Of a DNA stretch of 64,000 nt, positions 10,678 to 17,956 are shown piece after piece. Made by a program: the position numbers and the translations under genes. How positions within the stretch are numbered: the first letter of the stretch is position 1; each line of letters starts with the position of its first letter. Source of the stretch: Sporocytophaga sp. (lineage in GTDB: Bacteria; Bacteroidota; Bacteroidia; Cytophagales; Cytophagaceae). The notes beneath the pieces are model-generated. The model saw only the letters and a list, made by a program, of their open reading frames with translations, was not told the DNA's origin and made no database searches. Location of the stretch: contig JANQAB010000010.1 of the NCBI GenBank assembly GCA_024707265.1, positions 186,001 to 250,000 on the forward strand, given 5' to 3'.

Positions 10678-10717
10678 AAAAAAGGGCTGTTTCAAAAGCA
10701 GAGATGGCCCTTTTTTT
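10678..10717 (+). terminator. Rho-independent terminator
   Basis: AAAAAAGGGC (10678-10687) pairs with GCCCTTTTTT (10707-10716), leaving a T run at 10711-10717. It sits 36 bases after the decayed T9SS gene and fits its former 3' end. Confidence 0.75.
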
Positions 10718-10797
10718 CACCTTCAAACAATAATAATAAAACCTTTCAAAAAGCTTTCACCTCTTGGAAAGGTTACTTACAATTTAAACTTACATAT

Positions 10798-11241
10798 CTA
10801 CAAGCCCAGTTCATGTATAAGAAAATCTTTTGTGCCATCAGGACCTGAAATTGTCAATTGCAAAGGGTAAGCATCCTTCTGAACCTTCACATCAAACGTA
10901 AGGAAAGCGCAACATTTCCGCTCTAATTTTACAAGATTCATGATCTCTTCCAGGTTACCATCATTTCCCGCAAACTTAAAAACCATCCCGTTTTCAATTT
11001 CATTTTTTTCATGAATCAGACTCTTGAACTTTTCAATAATCATTTTTCTCTCATTTAATTCCACATTGGTCAGAGAACAAACCAGTGGTTCTTTTTCGTT
11101 GTTAATCATAACATCCTCCTTTTTAGATTTTACAGTACAACTTTTTTCAGCATTATTACACTTGTTGATACAACAACTCTGCTTACATCCTGACAAATAA
11201 AATATCAGAAACGGGATAAGGAAAAAGGTAGTATTTTTCAT
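10798..11241 (-). CDS. Cys-rich lipoprotein of a MerR-controlled metal response
   Basis: The chosen start at 11241 (MKNTTFFL...) puts a leader with lipobox YLSGC directly at the N-terminus; a longer frame would overlap the promoter. The mature protein begins with a dense Cys region (CKQSCCINKCNN...C) and then a ~95-residue domain: LNERKMIIEKFKSLIHEK, FKFAGNDGNLEEI, ERKCCAFLTFDV, LTISGPDGTKDFL. This ERxCCxFxTF domain is commonly encoded beside MerR regulators and mercury/heavy-metal genes in Bacteroidota. Binding of soft metal ions by the Cys clusters is inferred. The gene is divergent from merR and preceded by an operator-promoter at 11265-11298. Confidence 0.7.
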   Translation of the reverse strand: MKNTTFFLIPFLIFYLSGCKQSCCINKCNNAEKSCTVKSKKEDVMINNEKEPLVCSLTNVELNERKMIIEKFKSLIHEKNEIENGMVFKFAGNDGNLEEIMNLVKLERKCCAFLTFDVKVQKDAYPLQLTISGPDGTKDFLIHELGL

Positions 11242-11264
11242 AACTTCATTATATTGATTCAAAA

Positions 11265-11298
11265 CAAATATACAGGGTGGAGTATAGTCCACTGTCAA
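11265..11298 (-). promoter_or_regulatory. MerR-type operator/promoter, copy 1
   Basis: On the minus strand TTGACA (11298-11293) and TATATTTG (11272-11265, the Bacteroidota -7 box) flank the dyad GTGGACTATACTCCAC (11292-11277). The spacer between TTG and TAnnTTTG is 23 bases, longer than the usual 19-21, which is how MerR-family promoters keep RNA polymerase inactive until the regulator untwists the DNA. It drives the lipoprotein gene starting at 11241. The same arrangement recurs at 12474-12507. Confidence 0.75.
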
Positions 11299-11318
11299 GC
11301 ATTTTCTTAAGAAAATTT

Positions 11319-11714
11319 ATGTTAATCGGTGATCTTGTAAAAAAATCAGGCCTGTCAAAAGATACCATCCGGTATTATGAAAAAATGGGGCTTATTAAAG
11401 TCGATAAAAAAGAACGCAGGGAAAACAATTATAAAGAGTATTCAGAGGATATTCTTGTCAGGTTGACCTTAGTTAAAAGACTAAAGTTATTAGGCTTTAC
11501 CCTCAATGAAATTGCAGATACGATTGATATATTATTAGGGGAAACCAATCCCTGTTCAGAACTTCTGGAAGCAGTAAATAATAAGATTGATCTGGTAGAA
11601 CAAAAGATGAAAGAGCTTCAGGAAATAAGAGCTCGTCTCACAGACATCAAAAAAAAAAAATGTAATGGCAATTGCAGCATAGATGATATATTACCAAGCT
11701 GTATTAATTGTTAA
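11319..11714 (+). CDS. MerR-family metal-responsive regulator
   Basis: About 131 residues from the ATG at 11319; the longer frame from 11277 would run through the operator. The N-terminal winged helix (MLIGDLVKKSGLSKDTIRYY-EK) is canonical MerR. A dimerisation helix follows, and the Cys-bearing end (NPCSELLEAV, then CNGNCSIDDILPSCINC) suggests metal-thiolate sensing, as in MerR, ZntR or CueR relatives. It lies head to head with the Cys-rich lipoprotein and should bind the two matching operators at 11277-11292 and 12486-12501. The metal (Hg, Zn, Cd or another) cannot be told from the sequence. Confidence 0.85.
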   Translation: MLIGDLVKKSGLSKDTIRYYEKMGLIKVDKKERRENNYKEYSEDILVRLTLVKRLKLLGFTLNEIADTIDILLGETNPCSELLEAVNNKIDLVEQKMKELQEIRARLTDIKKKKCNGNCSIDDILPSCINC

Positions 11715-12140
11715 TAAAGACCTCACCCTAAGTCCCTCTCCTGAAGGACATGGCCGTCAACTTAAGGAACCACCTATTAAATCTTTAATTTTCATAATTT
11801 AATGAATCAGACATAGGGCTCCACCCTATGCTGACACAACACCACCCCCTCCGGGGGCTTGAGGGAAACCTTGCTATGTTGCATCAGTAGCCCTGGTAGG
11901 AGGTCCATTATAAACCTAGCGAATAGTCTTACCTTTTAGCTAAGTCAAAATTATTTAACTCTATCTTCATATATTGTTAAGTTGACAGCCCTCTCCTGAA
12001 GGAGAGGGACTTTAATGTGCATGGTATTAGTTATATCAATTTTAATTCAACTTTTTTTTCATCAACTGTTCCCTTCTCTTCTCTTTCATGAGAATGGTTA
12101 AGGGTGAGGTTTATTGACTCGGATACAAGAACTAAATAAT
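11715..12140. repeat. Gene-free region with interspersed repeat debris and an 8-bp hairpin
   Basis: Contains 'cctcaccctaagtccctctc' near 11731 (a similar 'agacctcaccttacattgctc' is at about 30600), a GC-rich 'cccctccgggggc' dyad near 11845, and a perfect hairpin CCCTCTCC-TGAA-GGAGAGGG at 11989-12008. No credible ORF. Such blocks separate transcription units throughout the window. Confidence 0.55.
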
Positions 12141-12191
12141 CAATCCTATTGCTAAAAAAATCCCGGATCCCGAGGCTTTTAAACGCTTATC

Positions 12192-12459
12192 TTAAACTTT
12201 TTTACTCAGACGTTTAGAAGGACAATCAATATCACAGGAAGCTGCTTTTCTTTTTTTAACATACCATACAGTAAAGAAGACGATTGCCAGTAACAAAAAT
12301 ACGATGGCAATCTTTTCCATAAACACCGCTATTGCAGCTAAAGAACTTATACCTATTGCAACCGACAATGGCGGTAGCGTGCAACATAACATACAAAGTA
12401 TTCCACTGGCCAGGCGAAGTTTTTAAATATTCCGGTTTTCCTTTTATTGTTTTCCATAA
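12192..12459 (-). CDS. MerT/MerC-like small membrane metal transporter (frameshift near 12400-12410)
   Basis: The likely start is at 12459 (MENNKRKTGIFKNF), where the frame breaks. One phase over, the protein continues as SGILCMLCCTLPPLSVAIGI, then SSLAAIAVFMEK, a second hydrophobic helix (IAIVFLLLAIVFFTVWYV) and a tail KKRKAASCDIDCPSK. The LCMLCC motif in the first helix and the CxxxC tail resemble the MerT/MerC-type inner-membrane proteins that pass Hg(II) or another soft metal across the membrane. The promoter at 12474-12507 has the same MerR operator as the lipoprotein, placing this gene in the same regulon. The shift lies around 'gcctggcc' and is not in a long homopolymer. Confidence 0.6.
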
Positions 12460-12473
12460 ATTTCTCTTTTTTA

Positions 12474-12507
12474 TAAATTTACAGCGTGGAGTATAGTCCA
12501 CAGTCAA
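12474..12507 (-). promoter_or_regulatory. MerR-type operator/promoter, copy 2
   Basis: The minus strand reads TTGACT (12507-12502), dyad GTGGACTATACTCCAC (12501-12486) and TAAATTTA (12481-12474). The 16-base dyad is identical to copy 1 and the 23-base spacer is the same. It is 15 bases from the start of the MerT-like gene. Confidence 0.75.
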
Positions 12508-12535
12508 GAGAAATTTTAAGTTTTTTTTTAACTGA

Positions 12536-12865
12536 TTAGTTTCTAGGCCAATACATAATAATAGCTACCCCGACCAAAACAACCAAACTTCCGATAATAT
12601 CAAATCTATCAGGGGTATTTCCATCAATTTTCCATCCCCACAGTATTGACATTATAACAAATACACCTCCATATGCGGCATATACACGTTCAAAATTTCC
12701 CGGTTGTAAAGTTGGTATTATGCCATAAAATATAAGTACAATTGCCCCGGCTATCGCATACCAGATATTCTTCCCCTCTCTTAACCATAGCCAGATTAGA
12801 TAACCACCGCCTATCTCAAAAAGACCTGCTAAAACAAAATAGGATATTGACTTTAATAAACTCAT
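12536..12865 (-). CDS. ynfA: YnfA/UPF0060 family membrane protein
   Basis: 109 residues, the usual family length, with four predicted transmembrane helices. The family signature is clear: AGLFEIGGGYLIWLWLREGK near the N-terminus, then RVYAAYGGVFV, and DIIGSLVVLVGVAIIMYWPR at the end. YnfA is an SMR-like inner-membrane protein; the E. coli protein is linked to efflux of dyes, and several homologues sit near metal-resistance genes, as here. It is upstream of the second MerR operator on the same strand but has its own start region. Confidence 0.9.
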   Translation of the reverse strand: MSLLKSISYFVLAGLFEIGGGYLIWLWLREGKNIWYAIAGAIVLIFYGIIPTLQPGNFERVYAAYGGVFVIMSILWGWKIDGNTPDRFDIIGSLVVLVGVAIIMYWPRN

Positions 12866-13094
12866 ACTATTTCAGATTATTAACATAAGGTAGCAAACAA
12901 TCCCTTAATATCAATAAAAAATTAATACAGCAAGAAAGGCTGGTCTTACAAGGATAGTCATTACTATTATAAGGTACTGATATTACAAAAATAGCTATAT
13001 AATGCTCTAAAAATCTCGACATGAGCCTCTCTGGTAAAATCTTTAATATTGGTCTTCTCACAATTTATTCGCAATAATTTTCTCCCTCCTTCCA

Positions 13095-15029
13095 CTATTT
13101 CGGTATGGTAAAATAAAAATTACTCCCCTTCCCTAATTCGCTTTCTACCCCTACTCTTCCAGCATTTGCCTCTACAAGTTGTTTTACTATTGAAAGTCCA
13201 AGGCCGTGACTTTCTATATTCTCTTTGGTATGTGCTATTTCAAATCTATCAAATATTATTGACAACTTATCTTCTGGAATACCCGAACCATTATCACGGA
13301 CACATATCTGATAATAGGTATCAGTTTCAATGGACCCTATCTTAATATCCGGGTCATTTTTATCCATATATTTAATAGCATTCCCAATAAGATTCTGTAG
13401 AATCTGCTTCAGAGAGGATTTGTTATAAGTAACTATAGGCAATGAATGTGAAATATGAATATGAAAATGAGATGGAGGATTTAATGTAGTTAGGACATCC
13501 TGGCAAAGATTCAAAAGATTGACAGGCTCTTTGATTTGCTTTTGCCTTTTTGCTGTCTTCAAAACCTCTTCAATAATGTTTTTCATATCTTCAACCTTTC
13601 CGACAACCATATCAAGCATTTTCATTCCTTCCTCATCCATAGATCTGGTCTGACATTCTTGTTTTATAAAAGGCACTAATCCTTCAATGACCGAAAGAGG
13701 AGCTCTAAGATCATGAGAAATAATATAGGCATAGTTATCAAGTGAGGCATTTAACATTTTTAAGTTATCAATGCTAATGGACAATTCTTTCGTTCTGTTA
13801 TTCACACGACTTTCAAGTTCAGCGTTAAGGCTCTTTAATTGCTCAAGCATCTTTACTCTTTCTGTAATGTCCTGAACAAATCCTGTAATCTTTGTTATTT
13901 GCTTATTTTCATCCCTAAATACCCTTGCTTTTCCATAACTTACTCCTTGCGTAGAATCTTTCCTAATGAATTTAAACTGATATTCAAATTCATCCTCAAT
14001 AAAAGTTGACTCAGTAAATAATTTTTTAATATACTCCTTATCTTCAGGATGAACTACCATAAAGATATTGTCCTCTTTAGGATCGAATTCATTGGGTTCG
14101 TAACCATAGATCCTGTATAATTGATCAGACCAGATGGCACTATTATGCTCAATATCGAATTCATAACTACCAATATTTGCCATTCCTTCAGCAAGAGTCA
14201 AAAGAATTTCTCTTCTCTGGCTTTCATGCTTACTTCTTTTCCATTCGGTAATATCCAGAACTGTGCTTATTATTTTAATTGGCTTTCCCTGGTTACTGTA
14301 AAATACCTTTCCCCTTGACCAAACATATTTGATTATATCACCTGGACATAAAACTTTATATTCAATATCGTAAGGCTTATGGTCAAAAATTGCGTTCTTA
14401 ATAGTCTGGTTCGCTTTTTCCCTATCGTCAGGATGAATGAATTCTTCAAAGGGATGACTTTCCAATGATATAGCATCAACATTTTTAATGGTGCCCGAAC
14501 AAAGTATTTCAATCATCTCGGGACTTAAAGTTAATTTCCTGGTCACAAAATTCCATTCGTAACTTCCTATTTTACCTAAGGCCTGTGATTGAAGAAATAT
14601 TGACTGAAGGTTTTCTAATTCAATATCTGCCTCTTTTTGTTTAGTGATATCATCAAAGGTAACAAGAAGTTCAGTTTCACTTATTTTAATCATTCCGTTC
14701 TTATACCATCTATTAAGACCTTGAAATCCATAAAAAAAATCTGTTTTAATTGATTCTCCTGTTTCTATTACTTTTACTTGCGAATCAAAAACTCCTACAT
14801 CTTTCAGATAAGGATATTCTTCTATCTGCCTTCTTCCAATGAGGTTCGTTCGTGTATTACCAAGTAAAAGTTCCGCCCAGCGGTTGACATGGACATATTC
14901 AAAATCTATAATTCGATTACAGGAATTTCTTATTACCTTGAATAATAAAATTCCTTGCTCCACCGATTCAAATACTATAGAAAAAATCTCGTCTTCATTC
15001 ACTAATTTCTTTTCAGATCTTTCGCTCAT
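13095..15029 (-). CDS. PAS-domain sensor histidine kinase
   Basis: 644 residues without transmembrane helices, so probably cytoplasmic. Three PAS/PAC units occupy about 10-130, 145-265 and 275-395 (repeated ITEWKR/ITERVKM linkers). A coiled coil (LKSLNAELESRVNNRTKELS) leads into HisKA, with the phospho-acceptor His439 in YIISHDLRAPLSVIEG, and HATPase_c with LQNLIGNAIKYMDKN (N box), VRDNGSGIP (G1) and SHGLGLSIVK (G2). No receiver domain is attached and no response-regulator gene is adjacent. The PAS units may sense redox, light or small ligands. It is divergent from a decayed sensor-kinase N-terminus at 15156. Confidence 0.9.
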   Translation of the reverse strand: MSERSEKKLVNEDEIFSIVFESVEQGILLFKVIRNSCNRIIDFEYVHVNRWAELLLGNTRTNLIGRRQIEEYPYLKDVGVFDSQVKVIETGESIKTDFFYGFQGLNRWYKNGMIKISETELLVTFDDITKQKEADIELENLQSIFLQSQALGKIGSYEWNFVTRKLTLSPEMIEILCSGTIKNVDAISLESHPFEEFIHPDDREKANQTIKNAIFDHKPYDIEYKVLCPGDIIKYVWSRGKVFYSNQGKPIKIISTVLDITEWKRSKHESQRREILLTLAEGMANIGSYEFDIEHNSAIWSDQLYRIYGYEPNEFDPKEDNIFMVVHPEDKEYIKKLFTESTFIEDEFEYQFKFIRKDSTQGVSYGKARVFRDENKQITKITGFVQDITERVKMLEQLKSLNAELESRVNNRTKELSISIDNLKMLNASLDNYAYIISHDLRAPLSVIEGLVPFIKQECQTRSMDEEGMKMLDMVVGKVEDMKNIIEEVLKTAKRQKQIKEPVNLLNLCQDVLTTLNPPSHFHIHISHSLPIVTYNKSSLKQILQNLIGNAIKYMDKNDPDIKIGSIETDTYYQICVRDNGSGIPEDKLSIIFDRFEIAHTKENIESHGLGLSIVKQLVEANAGRVGVESELGKGSNFYFTIPK

Positions 15030-15155
15030 ATATTGAAAGAATGTTATAACATCACTAACCTGTTTTAATTTACTCCTGGTCTCCGCTTCATTATAACAAT
15101 TATCCTTTCCAAGAAGTTACCCTAGATTATTTTTATTATTTCAATCCTTATCCTT

Positions 15156-15810
15156 ATGGAATTATTACGAAAGCTATTTGAATCTGACTTTATGCCTCAC
15201 GGGCATTGTTATTTTTGGAAGCCGGAAATTTATTTGACCAATGCGATAAGCGACAGCATTATAGCAATAGCTTATTTTCCTATTCCATTTAGTATCGGAT
15301 ACATTATAAAAATCAGAAAGGATTTTAAGTATTACTGGATATTGATTCTATTCTTCATATTTATTCTGGGATTGGAATAACACATGTTATGGATGTCATA
15401 AATATATGGAAGCCTTACTACCATCTTGATAGCTTCTTTAGAGTAATGACCGCATTGGCATCTATAGGAACAGCAATTGCCTTACTTAAGTACACTCCAG
15501 AAATAATATTGATTCCTAACGCAGAAGAGTTTAGGGGGATAAATATAAAATTACAAGAACCGATCGTATTATTAAATCAAAAAGAGGAACAGTTACGTAT
15601 TGCCCAAATTCAATTATCCAAAATAAATGAAGAGTTGGAAAAAAGGTAAACGAAAGAACTGTTGATTTTAGAAATGCGAATAAACAATTATCAAGAAGGT
15701 CTTTGGAGTTGGAAAAAAGTGAAGGAAAACTTAGAACCATAGCAGACAATATACCAAACCTTGTATGGATTGCTAACAAAGAGGAAGAGATAGCAAGTTC
15801 TAATTCTTAA
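15156..15810 (+). pseudogene. Decayed N-terminal part of an ethylene-receptor-type membrane sensor kinase
   Basis: Three frames must be joined: MELLRKLFESDFMPHGHCYF... to LFFIFILGLE; ITHVMDVINIWKPYYHLD to ...KINEELEKR; and VNERTVDFRNANKQLSRR to a PAS-like start NIPNLVWIANKEEE, then stop at 15808. The first ~120 residues match the three-helix domain shared by plant ETR1-like receptors and many bacterial sensor kinases: an ISDSIIAIAYFPIP helix, and a THxM helix containing the ligand-site His. The copper-binding Cys expected four residues before this His is not seen, although a frameshift lies there. Kinase domains are absent. It ends abruptly in the first PAS domain. Confidence 0.7.
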
Positions 15811-15884
15811 AAAGTCATAAATATTATTGGTATTAGAACGAAAGTGTTTTCCAAACGAAGTCAAACACATCCTCTACCTGCTAA

Positions 15885-16679
15885 TTATTTTGCCAGGTTA
15901 AGAATTCTAAATGCCCCTCTGGCGACAATTACAAAGACAGCTGTTCCAATAATTAAATCCGGGTATTTAGAATCCAATATATAAACCAAAAAACCAGCAG
16001 CTATTACACCTAAATTGATTACTATATCATTAGAAGTAAAAATCATGCTTGCTTGCATATGTGCTTCTTTGTCTTTTGATTTTTGAAGTAAATAAAGACA
16101 AATTGCATTCGCTAACAGTGCCAAAAATGATATGATAATCATTGTGCCAAAATCCGGGACCTGTTCATATCCAAAAAATCGTCTCACCACTTCTGCAAAT
16201 CCAAATAAAGCCAATACCAACTGAAAGTACCCACTTATTTTGGCTACATTTTTCTTTTTAGATACAGTACTACCAACAGCATATAAACTAAGCCCATAAA
16301 CCAAGGCGTCTGCGAGCATATCCAAACTATCAGATACAAGGCCCATTGAGCGGGATAAAAAGCCTGAAATGAATTCAACCAGAAAGAAAATAAAATTAAT
16401 TAATAGAACGGTCCATAATAATTTAGATTGCTCCTTTGAAGAATCTACAAAAGAAACACTTCCAACGCTTTCACTTTTGAGAAGGGAGGAGTTAAAATTC
16501 AGGTCATCAATTGATTTTTCTATTTCACGAAGCTTTCCTACATGATATATAGTTAACTTTCTATTTGGTATATCAAAATCCAAAGATTTAATTTCCTGTA
16601 TACTATCCAATTTCATTCGGATCATACTTTCCTCCGAAGGACAGTCCATTTTACTTATAAGAAACTCTGACTTTTCCAT
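15885..16679 (-). CDS. Cation diffusion facilitator transporter with N-terminal HMA-like domain
   Basis: 264 residues. The first ~65 form a ferredoxin-like HMA domain starting SEFLISKMDCPSEESMIR; it keeps one Cys of the usual MxCxxC. The rest is a CDF permease with six predicted helices: VEFISGFLSRSMGLVSDSLD (helix 2, acidic site SDSLDMLAD), and MQASMIFTSNDIVINLGVI in helix 5. CDF proteins exchange Zn2+, Co2+, Fe2+ or Cd2+ for protons. The helix 2 site is SxSLD rather than HxxxD, and helix 5 has SNDxxxN. It lacks the long cytoplasmic C-terminal domain. HMA-CDF fusions are unusual but recur in Bacteroidota. Its start region faces the 16.7 kb repeat zone. Confidence 0.85.
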   Translation of the reverse strand: MEKSEFLISKMDCPSEESMIRMKLDSIQEIKSLDFDIPNRKLTIYHVGKLREIEKSIDDLNFNSSLLKSESVGSVSFVDSSKEQSKLLWTVLLINFIFFLVEFISGFLSRSMGLVSDSLDMLADALVYGLSLYAVGSTVSKKKNVAKISGYFQLVLALFGFAEVVRRFFGYEQVPDFGTMIIISFLALLANAICLYLLQKSKDKEAHMQASMIFTSNDIVINLGVIAAGFLVYILDSKYPDLIIGTAVFVIVARGAFRILNLAK

Positions 16680-16714
16680 TTAGCTAAAATAAAATCCAAA
16701 TATAGAGATTTTCT

Positions 16715-16765
16715 TTATCTGAACTGGATTCATGGGATGAAGGGATAGACAAGATTATCTTCGAT
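16715..16765 (-). repeat. Interspersed repeat, inverted copy
   Basis: Reverse complement of the block 'cgaagataat...gtctatcc...cccatgaatccagttc' seen at 17893-17945 and elsewhere (26500, 48058, 52165, 57725). A short family of a few tens of bases with no coding capacity. Confidence 0.5.
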
Positions 16766-16952
16766 GTGTGCCCTGAACTTTCCATCACAACTATTTTAAT
16801 TCAAAGCTATTCCTTAAATAACTTGCAGGGATAACCTTTAAAGTAACGGGAAAAATTATTTCTCATAATAAATTATATCAAAAGTCTCAAGCTTTTAAAA
16901 TCGCTATAGTCACTCAATAAAAAAATCCTTATCTATATTTTATTCCTATCAA

Positions 16953-17132
16953 TCAAAATAAAAATAGCCAGCTCAAAAAGAACTGGCTACTCTTAAATCT
17001 TTTCTCAAATGCCCGATTTACAAATGTGAACGAGCTTTATTCCAATTACATACTTTACAAAATTGCTAGCCTGCATAGAGTATTTTTCGAAGATAATCTT
17101 GTCTATCCCTTAATTCATTAGCATCCAGTTTA
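16953..17132. repeat. Long direct repeat, copy A (~180 bp), with terminator hairpin
   Basis: Nearly identical to 17760-17946 (offset 807). It begins 'tcaaaataaaaatagccag', contains the hairpin TAGCCAG/CTGGCTA (16965-16989) and ends in the 'gtctatccc...cagtttagaca' interspersed motif. Read on the minus strand the hairpin is followed by TTTTTATTTTG, so it is a rho-independent terminator for minus-strand transcripts, here the decayed gene at 17163. Confidence 0.75.
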
Positions 17133-17162
17133 GACAAAAATCTCTACCAGCTAGAAACCTAA

Positions 17163-17665
17163 CTATTCAATATCAATCCCAACTCTGATAACTGGATATC
17201 ATCCAATAAGACAACATCTTCTTCATAACCAGAATTACATAAAAATCCTTTTTGAGGAGTATAACATGTATATACTGCCCCGAATGATCCTTTTAAAAAA
17301 ATTAGAGGGCTTGGACCACATAATAAATTCCCTCCATATGCAAATTTAGCCCCGCTTCACAGACTTACATCATTACCACCTCTAAGTTCTTTCCCCAAAA
17401 CATTGACATAGGAAGCTCTATAAATAATATATCAATGCATAATGTAGTATACTCATCTCTTTGAAAAATCGAAATATTACAATCTATTGCACCTTGCCAA
17501 CTATCTATTATAGATTTTGAATTTATTAATTTAATATTTTCAACTGGGAAGTTTGCTCCATATATAGAAATGCCAGGGGCCTCCTCCTGCCTATCCTTTT
17601 TATTCCATATAATTGTAAAAAATCTGAAGAATCCATTTACAAATATTCTCTTATTTTTAATCTAA
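17163..17665 (-). pseudogene. Decayed minus-strand gene of unknown family
   Basis: The minus strand reads NKRIFVNGFFRFFTIIWNKK, then ISIYGANFPVENIKLINSKS, then WQGAIDCNISIFQRDEYTT, shifts frame near the 'FWGKNLEVV' region, and continues KELRGGNDVSL, GAKFAYGGNLLCGPSPLI, LKGSFGAVYTCYTP, EEDVVLLDDIQLSELGL to a stop at 17165-17163. At least one frameshift and one in-frame stop are present and no start is evident. I do not recognise the family. It lies between the two 180-bp direct repeats and keeps a terminator downstream, so it is probably a displaced or duplicated gene end. Confidence 0.4.
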
Positions 17666-17759
17666 GTCAAAGCTTTAGTTTGTTTCTTGGTTGGATCATA
17701 AGAAGTAATAATATTACCATTCCAGACTTTCTTCATACTTTCAAGATTAACCTAATATC

Positions 17760-17946
17760 TCAAAATAAAAATAGCCAGCTCAAAAAGAACTGGCTACTCT
17801 TAAATCTTTTCTCAAACGCCCGATTTACAAATGTGAACGAGCTTTATTCCAATTACATACTTTACAAAATTGCTAGCATACGTAGAGATTTTTTTCGAAG
17901 ATAATCCTGACTATCCCTTCATCCCATGAATCCCAGTTCAGACAAG
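17760..17946. repeat. Long direct repeat, copy B, with terminator for the GH8 gene
   Basis: Second copy of 16953-17132. Its hairpin TAGCCAG/CTGGCTA is at 17772-17796, and on the minus strand it is followed by a T-rich tract, 160 bases after the GH8 stop. It should terminate the giant cellulase transcript. The duplication brackets the decayed gene at 17163-17665. Confidence 0.75.
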
Positions 17947-17956
17947 CATTCCTGTT

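Noticed and set aside
11277..11318. Earlier start for the MerR regulator
   Set aside because: It would place the coding start inside the operator dyad.
12256..12507. 83-residue minus-strand frame over the MerT-like gene
   Set aside because: It starts in the operator-promoter and lacks the LCMLCC motif; a shadow of the frameshifted transporter.
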